This document shows positions 33,601 through 45,326 of a DNA stretch of 64,000 bases, one piece after another (position 1 is the stretch's first letter; each line of letters opens with the position of its first letter). Made by a program: the position numbers and the translations under genes. The notes beneath the pieces were generated by a model, which was given only the letters and a program-made list of their open reading frames with translations, had not been told where the DNA came from and made no database searches. Source of the stretch: Haematococcus lacustris (Eukaryota > Chlorophyta > Chlorophyceae > Chlamydomonadales > Haematococcaceae); the NCBI GenBank assembly GCA_030144725.1, contig JASKMD010000026.1:8646100-8710099 (forward strand). Direction: 5' to 3'.

Positions 33601-36600
33601 CTTGGCAGGTGCCTGTTTAGAGCAAGCAGGCAAGGAGGGCAGTGGCAGAACATGAGGGCTGGAAGAGGATGATCATGTGAAGGCTGGTGAGTAGGCTGGC
33701 AGGGACATTGCACAGGGGCTGCCACTGGTGGCATGCAGCAGGGACCCACCCTTTGCCATCACACAGGCCTTGTAATGTGTGATGCAGGGCCTTTTGAGTA
33801 GCCCGACCCCGACTCCATCTTACCACCTGCCGCCTGCGGCTCTCACTGCTTTGGGCCCCACTTGCTGGCTGTGCTGTTGCCACAGCGCCTGCCTGCTGTC
33901 GCCACTCTCCACCTGCTGCCCTTTAGACCGGACCTGAGTGGAGGAGTATATGGTGAACTCGTCATTCTCCAGGGGGATGACGCAGCAGTTGTTGGTCTCC
34001 AGGTAAAAGTGCTCCTGGCCGCTCAGCTGCACACAGCAGGGGGGACACACAGCGGATCAGTGAGGCTTTCGTCTCACCCAGCCGTGAGCGCAACTTGGCA
34101 AGTGCACAGCAGTGAGGGTGAGACAGGCAGAGCGTGGCATAAGGGGCATTGTGAGTCATGCAGCAATGCGCTAGGAGTCCAAGATGGCAGCAACACACAT
34201 GGTGCTGTTTACAACAATAGCATGTCAGGTAGTCATGGCCTGCCCCGCCCCACCCCGCACCTTGAAGGTGCCCTCCAGAGTGTGCTCTGCTGCGGACAGC
34301 GCTGCATCCACGTCACCACACTCCAGTCTGTTGGCATAACTGCATCAGCAACAGCAACAGCATGGCTGACATCAAGGGGAAGGGTGCTAACAGCCACTCT
34401 CAAGGCCAGCCATCTGCCACAAGGCTGCAGACCCACAGATCTTGGCCTTGGGAGCCGGTCTGGTCTGGTCTGGTCTGGTCTGGTCTGGTCTGGTCTGGTC
34501 TGGTCTGGTCTGGTCTGGTCTGGTCTGGTCTGGTCTGGTCTGGTCTGGTCTGCAGGGCTGAGCTGCAGTGTCCCAGCCCCCCTGTAGCGCCTGAGCACCT
34601 GTAAAAGGCGCCTGCCTCCACCGCCTCCTCACAGCTCATCACTGCAGGCAGGTCCTGGTACTCCACCACCACCAGGCGGGCAGCGCGCCGGGCAGCAGAC
34701 TCGCTGTCAGCCACCACCAGGCCAATAATCTGCAGCAGCCATGGCAACATGCTGGGTTAGTGGGTTGTATAAATCCAGGCCCTCACCTCCCCTCCCCTGC
34801 TCGAGCTGCACTGCAACAAGGCTGCGTGGGAATGGAAGCAATGCATGCAGCTCCAGCTTGCGGCTCATTGCACACGCTGGACACTATCTTGGCGCCGTCA
34901 GGAGGGTGCACAGCCCCTCCTCTGGCCCGCCTCCACTGGTGGTGGCCATGCCCTCGGCATCATGTGTACAGCAAGGAGCAGGCTGTTCACGCACGCAAGC
35001 AAGCAGGTGGCCCACATGCCTGCGCAGTCTGCCCCTCACCTGGCCCACTGCTGTGACCACCTCGCTGGCAAACACTTCTTCATCAGCCACCACTGGGCCG
35101 ATCATGTTGCTGCCGGGCACGTCCTTGTGCCCAAAGTAGCCGGCCACACCAGGGGCCTGCGGCCACAGTGCCAGTGCAGAGCAGCAGCTGAGGGCCACCA
35201 GTGGAGCAGGCGCTGGCACAGCTGGGCTGCCCAGGTTGATGAGCCTGGGGTATGTGACTGCATTGGGTGTCAGAGGCTGCTGGTAGCTCACAGGTGCATA
35301 CAACATGGTGACAATGCTATCTGGGTCCCCTCAACCTCACCAACCTCTCTACCAGCATCGACTCCCTAGTCACCCTGGTTCAGCTTCACTCAAATTCTGA
35401 AGAGCTTATGGGTTCTAGTGACCCCCTCCTGCACCCCTGCTCACCTGCAGGGCCTGGCTGGCATCAACCTTAAGGATCTTGGCATGGGCCCGGGTGGAGG
35501 TCACCGGGATGGCCCACAGTGCGTCACTGCTGAGCTTGATGTCGTCGGTGTAGGTGGCCTCCCCACACACCTGCAGCCAGCAGTGGGGCACAGCACGGAA
35601 CCCATATCAGCATGGCTGAGTACAGACCAGGCAATTACGGCTTGGGGTCTGCACAGGCAGGTGCTGGCAGAAGGGCGCAGTGCAAGGCATGCACACTGAG
35701 GGTGCACCAGCCCTGCCACACAAGGGCTCCTTTGGCAGATGGCAGCAGGGATGGCAGGTATGAGGAGAGACCAAGGGCTGAGGAAGCAGGGCAGTAGCGG
35801 ATCGAGCAACAGCTCACCTGCAGGTCAGCTGCCATGTGCTGGTAGGGCTGCCCCACCACATCGTTGGGCAGGGCATCAGCATGGAACTGAACCCCGTGGG
35901 CATGCGGCCTGTCGTACACCTTGGCTGCGGAGCGGAGGCCGTCTGGCAGGTCTGGCTTGAAGGAGGTCTGCCAGGCAAGGCAGGGCAGCGGGACAGCAGC
36001 CTAGGCAGGCCGCCAGGCTCTGCCAGGCAGCAGGCAATGCAGGCTGCTAGGCCTGGTAGGCTGGTGCCCAGTGAGCAGTGTTGACTGTGCTGGCTGTGCT
36101 GGCTGGGAGTGTCTGCTGCTGTCAAGGGGCTCCTGAAGCCAGGCAGAGCAGGAGTTGCTTGCAAGCCCAGCAACGTGGATGCGTTGCTCCACCTTCCCAC
36201 CTGGCTGTCCTGATCCATCAGGGTAGCAACGTGAGCAAAGAACTTGAAGATGAAGGATGCTGCCAGGGCCCGTCGGTATTCAACCTGCAGCACGGCACCA
36301 GCCTTGCACCAGCTGGCGTGGGGTGAGGTGACTAGGCTCGACAATACAGCAGAATGCCAGGCCATGGCCAGCTGTACCCTGTGCTGCTTCCCTGCTTCAC
36401 CCAGCCTCAGAACACGCCAGCTTGGGGTGTTAGCCCCACCTTGCCGCCTGGGGCTGAGTCAGAAATGACCACATCGTTCCGCACAGCCTCCAGCGCACCC
36501 GTCAGTGTGGCCTCGTCCCATGGCCGGCCCACAAGCGCCGCTGCCACCTGCGCCCCACACCCTCACAATACACTGAGTCGCAGTCACATTACACGTCATG

Positions 36601-39600
36601 GTCTGCACAAACAATCCACAGTGGTGCATAAAGCTTGAGCCAAATCCAAGGTACTGGGCTAGGGCTGGGTCAGTTCTGAATCACGGTTGGGCCAGGGCCA
36701 GGGTAAGGATCAGGGCTGAGTCAGAGCTGGGTCAGGGCCAGGGTCGAGCTCAGGCCTGGGTTAAGGCTTGGGTGCTAGCCAGCTGGGCACACCATGCAGC
36801 TTTGCAGTGCCAGACTTCTCCACTGCAGAGCACACATACTGTCAAGCCAAGCCACAGGTGACCATGGCCATGGTAGCAGTGCAGGGCTATACAGGCGGCC
36901 AGTGGGGCTATGAGCACCTCTGCATGCCTCACCTGGGGAGCCATGATGGCGCGTGCTGCCACGCCACCGTATGCCACTGCTGCCTCCGCCACTATCCAGC
37001 CACCAGATGCGGCCTGCTCCAGCCGCACCCTCATGCCTGCAAGCACATCACAGCACAGGGCGAGAGGGGCTCAGCAGGGCTAGGCAGGGCTATGGAGCAT
37101 CCCTGTTTTTTACAAGTCGGTATATTGTTTTGATAACTTGGTTCCATTTGCCGGCTTTATGATGCGTAGCGTGCTTTGTGCTTGTGCTGTGCTGTGCTAT
37201 GCTTGTACTGTGCTGCGTGCTTGTACTGCTTGTGTTTCTACTGTACTGTGTTGTATTTGCCAACTCGCTGGCAGCCTTCCTTGTTTGCTAAGCAGGGCTC
37301 AGCAAACAGGGTAGGCTGCATCTGCTGGGCTGTAGGAGCTTTGAATAAATCTTGTGACAGGTCGGTCCCTTTTGCTGACAAGACAGTGCCACGTCACAAC
37401 AGATTTGGCTGTTGTTATTGTCACGTCTCCAACATGTGGCCAGGCAACAGGAACACACAGCTGGACAGGGAGAGGGAGAGGCAAAGGTATAGTCAGCCCC
37501 TAGCATCAAGTGTGGTCCTGAGCGGTGCAGGGGTAAGCGCACCAGCATTTACGATGGCGATGTCATCCTCGCGTCGCGGGCTCTGCTTGAATTCCTTCAC
37601 GAACTCGTACGGCCGGGTGAAGGGGATGTGCACCTGGCAGCAGCCCACAAGAGTAGGGGTGCGACCTGGCTCCCTGCCAGCTGATGCCTGCTGCTGCTGC
37701 TGCTGCCGCCGATGCTTAGTGGCGTTGCTGCTTCTCTTGCTGTCCCTGGCATTGCTGAAACACCATGCCGCCAGTGTTTGCTTGGCAGCACCAGGGTGAA
37801 GGGCATGGCAACTGGCATAGCAGTATGCCAGGCCCCTACCTGGTACAATATCTCATGCGGCCGCAGGTCCACCTGACGGTAGCCCAGGAAGAATTGGCTG
37901 GCGGGCACGGTGCGAGGGGCAGAGTCCTGCAGCCCATGCAGGCAGTTAAGAGTCCTAGCAAAGGCTGTGTGCGCCCCTGGTAGTGGTCCAGCTGATAAGT
38001 CTAGCTGGGAGGTGTGCACTGAGAGAGGTAACCCAAACTAGGTCCGGCAGGGCTTGGGTTGGACCGACCTGGTTCTGGACAGTTTTGAATCCTGGTGCCA
38101 CACACTGCCAGCCTGTCATGGCCTGGCCCAGTGACAGCGTGGTTGCAGCCTGCTACCTGGCGGCTCACCTTCCCCAGGGCTGTGAAGGTGGTGCCGCTGG
38201 CCATCCACAACGGGTTCAGGTCGCTGATGGGGGAGCCGGTCACGATGTTTCCCGCCAGCGCAGACACGTTGCGGATCTGGTTGCCGGCAAACCAGCGCAG
38301 CTGACCCACCACAGCCTGAAAGGTGGAGGTCTGCCAGGCAGGCCGGGCTGCAATCTCCGCCTTCAGGAAGGTCATGAGCCGAGTGAGGGTCACACCCGCC
38401 CCCGCGGTCACTCCCTGCTCTGTGACTGCCAGGCTGTTCAACTCTGGCACATGGGTAGGGGCGATGAGGATAGGGTACTTCATGTCCTTGAACTTCATCT
38501 CAATGCCGACCTGGGGAGCAGGGTGGTGAAGGGGGTGCAGTGGGTATGACCTGAACCTTGCAATGCATACTCCAGCACCTGCCAACCGCAACCCTTGCAG
38601 CAATGCCATGGCCAGCAGTGCGGCTGCAAGATCAAACAACCCTAAGCCTGCCCAAGCACACCATGGACTAGTACTTAACTCGTCTGCTGACTGGTAGGAG
38701 CGCAAAACGGCATTTGTGTGGAGGTGTGGTGCGACGAGGAGGGATGAGGTGGGGCATTGCAGAAGCATCTGCATGTCTGCTCACCTCAGTATTTCCTACT
38801 ACCAGCTTGGCGGCAGGGTGGGTGGCCTTTAGCTCCAGCAGCTGCTCCAGGGTGACAGGCCGGTGCCAAGTCACCTGAGGCCCTGTGCAGGGTACGGGGT
38901 CCAGAGCCAACACTGGAGGCTGCTCTGCTCAGCTCAGCCCACTCAGGACATGCATACGTGGCTGCACACTCCTGCCAAAGCAGGGAGGGAGCCACTAGTT
39001 GTGACACAAACTGAGTAAGAGCATCCAGGCGGTACCAGCAGGCACACTCGAAGACATGTGGAAGACATGGCTGCAGGCCTCCCTGTGTGACCCCGTGTAC
39101 AGCGTGCCGGCATTCTGCTCTCAATAAGGGGCGCTGAAACGTGAACGTGGCCATGCTGCAGCTAGTCCACAGCTGCTGGTGTCTTGGGCCATAGCAGGTC
39201 AGCATTGCCTACCTTATCCTGCTCTTACACCTTCCCTTGCCTCTCGGCTGAGTGCCCCTTCCCCTGACTTTGCTCCTGTGCCAACCGCCATTGCCCCTAC
39301 CCAGCCCCTGTGGCTGATGCCTTGGCCCCTCTCCTAAGGCAGCTGCCACTGTGACCCCAGCTGCCCACCAGGCATGACCAGGTACTGCGGGGCTCGCGCC
39401 TTGAGCTCTGGCGGGAAGATGGGCTCTGCCACACTCTTCCCACTGCGGCCCACATACCCACTGCCACCACAGGCACCACAGCCGCCACCGCCGCATCCGC
39501 CCTTGGCCTCGCACCCCCCTGCTGTCGAGCCATTGCTGACCTTGGCGCCACAATCGCAGGGCAACCCAGAGCTGGGACACACCCTGCCCCCTGCACTGGC

Positions 39601-41323
39601 TGTGCTGCTCCCATTGCTGGCCCCCTTACTGGCTCCATTGCCAGTGGCTCCGTTGCAAGCTGTGTGGCCGTTAGCATCGGAGTGGCCATTAGTGGCAGCA
39701 TGGCTGCCAGTGTCTGCGTGTGCTGGCATTAAGCCCTTGGCTGCGGCAATGGCCTCCTCAGTGTATGCCTTGGGGTCTGACTTGGCAAACACACGGAAGG
39801 CGTCCAGGATAGGGCGATAGCCCGTGCAGCGGCTGCAGCAGCAGTGCGGCATACCAACTTGCCTGACCCCTGCCCGCAACCTGCCTGACCCCTGCCCGCA
39901 ACCTGCCTGACCCCTGCCCGCACCTGCTGCCACGCCGCTGGCTTACCCTACGCAAAGCTCCTATGCAACGCTGGCTGTTCACACTCCACACATCCTGGGC
40001 CCCCATGCTACACTGGCAGGAGGCATGGGCTGCTTCCTCCACCCTGGGTAGCAGCCAGCCGCAGCTTGTGCCTGCCTACCAGGGCACCTGTGGCTGCCCA
40101 CCTCACCCTACTGTGCACCACTGCCTCATGTGCTGTGACAGGCTCCCCTCCTGGGCTGCCACCTGCTGTCAGTACCCCCTGCTGGCCACCTTGGCCCTCA
40201 CCCTCACCATCACCCTTACCAAAGGTTGCCACCTAGGGCGTCCTCAATCTGCTCCTCGCTGGGCGCCTGGCTGCTGGAGCGCAGCAGGCTGTACATGGAC
40301 ATCACAAAGCCAGGGGTGCAGAAGCCGCACTGGGAGCCGTGGGCCTTGGCCAGCCGCTCCTGCACCGGGTGCAGCCCCTCGCGTGTGTTCCCAATGCCTG
40401 CAGGGGCAGGGCAGCAAGCTTGCCATGCCATTTAAGGCGATGTAGTAGCCACTGCTGAGCACTTGCTGGCACACGGTGTATGGCTTACAGCATAGTGGTG
40501 CTACAGTCTGACTTGCCTGCTGCGTGTTGTCATCATCAACGTCACATGGCACTGGCCCATTGGTGTGGCAGGAACACACTTGCTCACAGACCAGGGCTGC
40601 CCTGCTCAATAATGTGCTCGGCCTTGTGTCAGGCATACACACCTTCCACAGTCACTACATGCATCCCCTCCACAGCGTACAGAGGACACAGGCATGCATT
40701 GGCGGAGCGGTGCACCACCTGGCCAGCCTCCCAGTGGGACAGCATGACCGTGCAAGCCCCGCAGCCACCCTGCAGTAAGGGAATGTTTGCTCCAGTTGGT
40801 AACTTCAACTATGCTTGTAACATCAGTGATAGGTGCTATAGAAAGGCGGGGTAAGCAACACACAAGCAAGAGCAGCAGCCGGCCATGAAGCAGAGGCCCA
40901 CGCACCTCGCCGCATCCCAACTTCGTTCCGGTCAGACCTATGTCTGCAGGACAGCAGGAACACAACGCAAGCTATCGTCATCTGTGCTGACCGTACACGG
41001 CTGCCAGCGCATCGCGCACACTAATAATGCGGTCACGTGCACGAGGCAACAAACCGATGCAGTCCTATTAAACAGCAGACCGCCAGGGCATCGATGCTCT
41101 CTGGGGCTTGTGCTACCAAGGCATTGCAGGTAGGACGGTATTATGCAAACTGTAGCAGTAGTAAAGCTGCCACGGCCCCTCCAGGTGACCCGCGTGGGCA
41201 CAGCACAGCATTGCACAAACCTCGCAAGAAGGCCAACAGAGTAGTCTCGCCACGCCCAGGCGGCAGCACCCAGCGCTTGCCATTGATATATGCCACAGCC
41301 TCAATGTCTTGTGCAGATACCAT
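27627..41323 (-). CDS. XDH: Xanthine dehydrogenase, complete 31-exon gene
   Basis: Oxidises hypoxanthine and xanthine to urate with NAD+ (purine catabolism, nitrogen scavenging). Exons: 41221-41323, 40906-40943, 40643-40769, 40220-40397, 39369-39832, 38785-38882, 38169-38510, 37840-37926, 37543-37633, 36933-37036, 36440-36547, 36201-36284, 35818-35967, 35445-35570, 35040-35156, 34599-34729, 34261-34327, 33934-34026, 33405-33612, 33100-33203, 32437-32577, 32118-32234, 31662-31739 (GC donor), 31105-31203, 30746-30853, 30270-30441, 29722-29849, 29269-29385, 28725-28882, 28170-28298, 27627-27756. All phases agree (1398 codons plus stop; family about 1330-1370). Visible: both 2Fe-2S sites ([20 protein letters not shown] with CRCTGYRPI), FAD domain ([23 protein letters not shown]), molybdopterin domain ([27 protein letters not shown]). 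The conserved Glu and Arg of these last motifs favour xanthine over aldehyde oxidase. Exon 5 adds a Gly/Cys-rich linker. Confidence 0.96.
34457..34552. repeat. Pentanucleotide (GGTCT)n in XDH intron
   Basis: About 19 perfect GGTCT units lie in the intron between XDH exons 16 and 17, about 45 nt from the upstream exon's donor. Confidence 0.97.
39852..39922. repeat. 22-bp minisatellite in XDH intron
   Basis: Three tandem units of about 22 bp ('acctgcctgacccctgcccg'-type) lie just upstream of XDH exon 5 (39369-39832), in the polypyrimidine zone of its acceptor. Confidence 0.85.
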
Positions 41324-41619
41324 GTCGCTCTCGCCGCTCCTTTCAGCACTTGCACTCGCCGTTACGCGACTGTTCATGCAAAATGCTGCAAAATGCGACA
41401 AGTGTAAACGAACAAAACCAACATTTCCTAGTAATTGTGATAGCTTAGCGATGTTGTTTCTATTTAAAAAACCCAAAACATCAGGATGTTAAATTTACCG
41501 GTCGTGCTCTAACGAGCACAAGCTATATACTAATAGTGGCCGCGGCGGTTGTTATTTTGTTAATGCAAACAGACAAAACTAACAATTCCTAGTATTTGTG
41601 GGTGGCTCCACATATTTCT
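41324..41619. promoter_or_regulatory. Intergenic region upstream of XDH, AT-rich with hairpin and direct repeats
   Basis: The stretch between the XDH start and a divergent short ORF is markedly AT-richer than its surroundings. It holds a perfect inverted repeat GTGCTCTAACGAGCAC (about 41504-41519) and two imperfect direct copies of a block of about 30 bp containing 'aacaaaaccaacatttccta' and 'gacaaaactaacaattccta' (about 41410-41440 and 41570-41600). Probably the promoter/5' UTR of XDH and perhaps a bidirectional promoter. The binding factor is unknown. Confidence 0.4.
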
Positions 41620-41736
41620 ATGCCTAAGCCAGTGCCGGAGGACCCGGACAGTAACATTTGGGACCGCGACGAGGCACTACAGCCGGACCTCACCGAAGCA
41701 AAGCGCAATAGAAAGGTTTCCGGGCCTAGAAGCTAG
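41620..41736 (+). CDS. Short divergent ORF or first exon, cut off by a Fanzor insertion
   Basis: ATG reading MPKPVPEDPDSNIWDRDEAL, then LTEAKRNRK, a possible donor (AAG|GTTTCC at about 41716), and a stop 38 codons from the start if unspliced. It is divergent from XDH. The F5 Fanzor element starts about 150 bp downstream, so if this is exon 1 of a gene the rest was displaced past 45.3 kb, where I could not identify it. Confidence 0.25.
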   Translation: MPKPVPEDPDSNIWDRDEALQPDLTEAKRNRKVSGPRS

Positions 41737-41780
41737 GCAGCAGCCAATCAAAGTCAGCTCATGCTCTTACACCTGGCCAA

Positions 41781-41819
41781 CTGTTGCTGTTGCTGCTGCT
41801 GCTGCTGCTGCTGCTGAAC

Positions 41820-41870
<51 letters not shown>

Positions 41871-41871
41871 A
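41781..41871. repeat. (CTG)n microsatellite
   Basis: Two runs of CTG (about 11 and about 16 units) are separated by 'aacctgttg'. They lie directly beside the left target-site repeat of element F5. Confidence 0.95.
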
Positions 41872-42233
41872 AATGTGTGCCATCAAACAGGCCAAGCAGC
41901 TGCTCCTGACTGACTACCCCTGTCGCGCCCCATCAGCCACCAGCTGCAACCACTAGCTGCAAGGATGAGCTGTAGGGTCCAGGTCATGTAGCCACCATGG
42001 CACCAGCAGGTGTACGCTGGAACCCACAGGCTCCCTTTGGAAGTGCCCCTTGGCAGTGCGAGAGTGAGTGACATCGCCTCCTGGGTATTAATAGGTATCA
42101 GCAGGTGTCAGTAGGTATGAGCCTAGTGGCGCAAAGCCTCCGAGGAAGCGGCCCAGTGCCGCGGAGCAAGAGCCGCTTCCGATTGAAAGCCCGCGAATAC
42201 GAGGTTCGTCGTAGTCGCAGCGTCCGCTGCAAC

Positions 42234-45083
42234 TATGCAGTCCGGTGAGCTCCGCGCTTCTCACATCGCTTCTGTTCATGCCAGCGCAGGTCCTAGCACC
42301 CCTCCAGGCAAACAACGCGAGGGCTGAATGGAAAACCCGGCGACGACAGGTGCGCACCCGCCCCCCCCGCCTTGTATGCCCCAGCACTGTTTGTGTCCCC
42401 GCACTGTATGTGTCCCCGCATTGTGTGCCGGCCTGTCAAAATGTTGATTGTAATTGGCTGCAGGTCATCAAAATCCCGGGTGGCGCCGTGCTGCGCGGGT
42501 GCAAGAAAACCAAGCGCAAGCTGATGGCACATTTCCAGCTGAGGGCTGGGGTGCACATCCAGCTCCGCGTCATCGCGTCTTTGTATGTGTTGCGCATATT
42601 GCTGACATGCCTGGTGGGCTACCCCTCCCCGGGGTTCCGCAGCGCCCCTCTTCCTCCAGCCATGCAGCCTCCCCGTGCACTGGATGCTGCCTCCTTACCC
42701 CCACTCCCCCTGCGCGTCCCTGCCCAGCCAGCAGCCATGGACATGGACTGGGATCCTGAGGCTGAGGCTGAGCCGGAGCCTGAGCCAGAGCCTGCTCCAG
42801 CACCACCCACGTTGCGGCCACCCAGTGCCCGCCTTGCTGCCCGCCACCCCCACCGGCAGCACCCACTGGTCCACCTATGCCCCTTGACAGCGAAGATCCA
42901 ATAATGCTGCAGCAGCCTAAGGTATTCTGCATGTACTTTGCCAACTCCAATTTCCTCACCCCCTTCAACCAGCTGCAGCGGCGGCTTGGCCGCGCTAAAC
43001 AGAACAAGCACTTCATCCTGGAGCAGCTGGGCAGCACCAAGCTGACTGGGGACCACAACACCATCAGCCACCACTCCATGCAGCTAGCAGTCTCCATGCA
43101 GCAACACTACTCCAACCCAGGCAAATGGTGGTGGTGCATACCTGACCCTGACCCCGACCCTGACCCTGACCCTGACCCTGACCCTGACCCTGACCCTGAC
43201 CCTGACCCTGACCCTGACCCTGACCTACCCTGACCTGGCCATGACGTGACCAGGACCTAACCTGACCTGACCATGATCTAGGCCTGACCTGAACTGACCT
43301 GACCTGCATGCACATGCAGAGCGCTATGTCAAGCTGTACGCCAAGGCAGCCAGGGCCCGGCTAGGCTGGAGCGGGGAGGAGGCTCAGCTCTCCATCAAGC
43401 TGGCATGCGGGTACAGCCTCAACACCGACAGCCCTGAGCTGCAGGCAGCCTCCCTGGACAAGGGACATGTCAACACCTGATAGAGGAGGCAGCCAAGCAG
43501 CGGAGACTGCTGGCCCTGGAGAAGGGCGACCCCTTGCAGGACACCGTGCCCCTCCCCTGCCGCATGCGCCATGCGGTGCATGTGTGCAGGTGCCTGGAGC
43601 AGTGGCAGCAGCCCACCACCCCACCCGTGCCAGGGCAACCAAAGCGTGGCGGGCGTAGGGTAGGTCCTAGGGTCCTAACCTGCCCACCCCTCTTCACCCT
43701 CAACCCTTTGGCGAGGGTAGGGGTGCACTTCGTCAAGGTGGACAGCAGGGTGTTGCATGGGGTGTGCCAGCAACTGGGGCTCACAAGGGAGACAGCGGAG
43801 GTGTTCACCGCAGAGCCAGCACGTAGCAACCATTGGGACAGGTGGTTCAGCACAGGCAAGCTGGCCAACCAAGGCTTTGAGTTCGAGAGGACGGTGGAGA
43901 GTGATGGTGTCAGTGTATGTGTGCACTACACACGCCCACTCCCAATCCCTCCTGCTCCACCCTCAGCAGCAGGCTCCTCCAGCAGCAACAGCAGCCCAGT
44001 GGCAGCCCCATGTGCAGCAGCTGTAGCGGCCCATGAGTTGGGACTGCCCCGCATTGGCAAGGGCCTAGCTGAAACACGGCAGTTGGTGTTCAACCCAGCC
44101 ACTCAGATTGGGGTAGGCATTGACCCCGGCGTCACCCAGGCAGTCAGTGCAGCCTCAGGGGTGTGGGATCCGACGACAGGCCAGCTGCTGGCAGACCAGC
44201 TGCGCCGGTGGAAGCTGACCAAGGGCCAGGTCAAGCATGGCAGCGGACTGAACAATGCCCGCCGTGCCACTGAGCGGTGGCTCGCACCGATCAAGCCCCA
44301 CCTCCAGCACCTGGCAGCAGCCAGCTCAGCCGGCACCTCCATGCAGGCCAACCTAAAGCACATCACCGTCACCCTGGCCACCTGGGATGCGGTGTGAGAG
44401 GTGTACCTGAACCCCAAGTGGGCAGAGCAGCGGCTGAGGCTGTACGGAGCTCAGGACCAGACACTGGAGCAGTTCTTCAACGTCCGGGTCAGCTCAGCAG
44501 TGAATGGCAAGCAGCCCTGTGAGGAGGAGCTGAACAAACTCAGTGCCACTGGAAGCCCCAAGCAGTGCCTGCAGACTGGAAGCCCCAAGCAGGGCAGGTG
44601 GAACAGCGCCTGGTGCGCCCAGCCTGGAGCCAGCAGCGTGACCAGCCCGTGTGGGGCCTGGTGTGGTGCCCAGTAGTGGCCCCCCGCAAGCCTCCACAGG
44701 CCCCAGGCAGCGGCCAGTCAGCCTCACAGCCAGCAGCCTCAGAGCCAGGGCCCAGCACTCCCCCGCCAGCCAAGCGCAGCAAGCGCACCAAGGCTGAGCC
44801 TGCAGCTGAGCCCAGCAAGGGCAAAGGCAAGGCCAAGGGCAAGGCTGCCAAAGCCAAGCCAGCACCACAACCAGGCAGGTGGCTGGACAGGGACTGCAAT
44901 GCAGCTCTGAACATGCAGCGCATTGGGGAGAGCAGGTGGCGGCCGCTGGAGCTGTGCTACTGGCCAGAGCAGGGAGCTCTGCCAGCCAAGGGCAAGGAGT
45001 ACCCTGGCCTGGGCTACAAGCGGCTGCAAGACAAGCCACCAAAGGCCCAGCAGCAGCAGCAGCAGCCTGCTGCGGCACAGTAG
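42234..45083 (+). pseudogene. Fanzor nuclease gene, near full length but inactivated
   Basis: Fanzor proteins are eukaryotic TnpB relatives that cut DNA with one RuvC site guided by an RNA from the element's 3' end. Segments in order: start exon from 42234, exon with VIKIPGGAVLRGCKKTKRKL (42463 on), acidic/proline region, MPLDSEDPIMLQQPKVF (42877 on), GC-AG intron 43121-43319, ERYVKLYAKAARARLGWSG, RuvC-I TQIGVGIDPGV (Asp codon 44122-44124), helical linker, and, after a deletion, VSSAVNG, basic linker and RuvC-III GRWLDRDCNAALN to the stop at 45083. Lesions: an extra G near 42326, a frameshift near 42850, TGG to TGA at 44396-44398, loss of the stretch carrying the RuvC-II Glu (junction about 44481), and a duplicated GGAAGCCCCAAGCAG block near 44550. 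It cannot make an active nuclease. Confidence 0.85.
43141..43233. repeat. (CCCTGA)n satellite in Fanzor intron
   Basis: About 15 CCCTGA-type hexamers fill the F5 intron, followed by degenerate 'cctgacctgacc' pentamers. This is the counterpart of the (AGGTC)n array in F2. Confidence 0.95.
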
Positions 45084-45326
45084 TGTGTGCCCCCCCTTCT
45101 TGAGCTGTCATCAGCTTACATTAGTGCATGTTTTGTCATGCCAACTCTAAGGTGTAGCCCTAACGGGTCAGGCAATGTTGTAGGTGGTAGGCGACCGTGA
45201 CCATGTGTATGCCATGTATAGGCCATGAGCGTGCCATGCGATGGGAACTCCACACAGACAAAAACACTGTTTTGTAGTGGTTCACAATTAGTGTGTTCAA
45301 CTGCAATGAAGGCTCAAGGTTGAGGG

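Larger units (their letters stand above)
41881..45326 (+). mobile_element. Fanzor element F5, the longest copy (subfamily B)
   Basis: Left flank 'gctgaaatgtgtg...tcaaacaggccaagcagc' (about 41868-41900) recurs in slightly diverged form at about 45327-45362, suggesting an old target-site duplication. A 5' block at 41901-42015 is repeated at 52931-53043. The 3' end (after 45083) has the common 3' UTR blocks but lacks the long terminal stem-loop of the F6/F8/F10 group and ends near 'gaggctcaaggttgagggcc'-type sequence. It shares this end type with F7. It covers all coding regions except RuvC-II. Confidence 0.8.

Noticed and set aside
39374..39820. Plus-strand Pro/Ala-rich ORF of 148 codons
   Set aside because: It is the shadow of the Gly-rich XDH exon 5.
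27627..41323. Aldehyde oxidase instead of xanthine dehydrogenase
   Set aside because: The substrate-pocket Glu (GGFGGKE) and Arg (AFRGFGGPQ) typical of xanthine dehydrogenase are both present.
41781..41871. Poly-Gln, poly-Leu or poly-Ala coding tract
   Set aside because: The CTG run is not inside any supported frame. It lies in the spacer before element F5.
43141..43233. (CCCTGA)n as an internal telomere
   Set aside because: The unit is not the plant or algal telomere sequence, and it occupies the same Fanzor intron as the AGGTC array.
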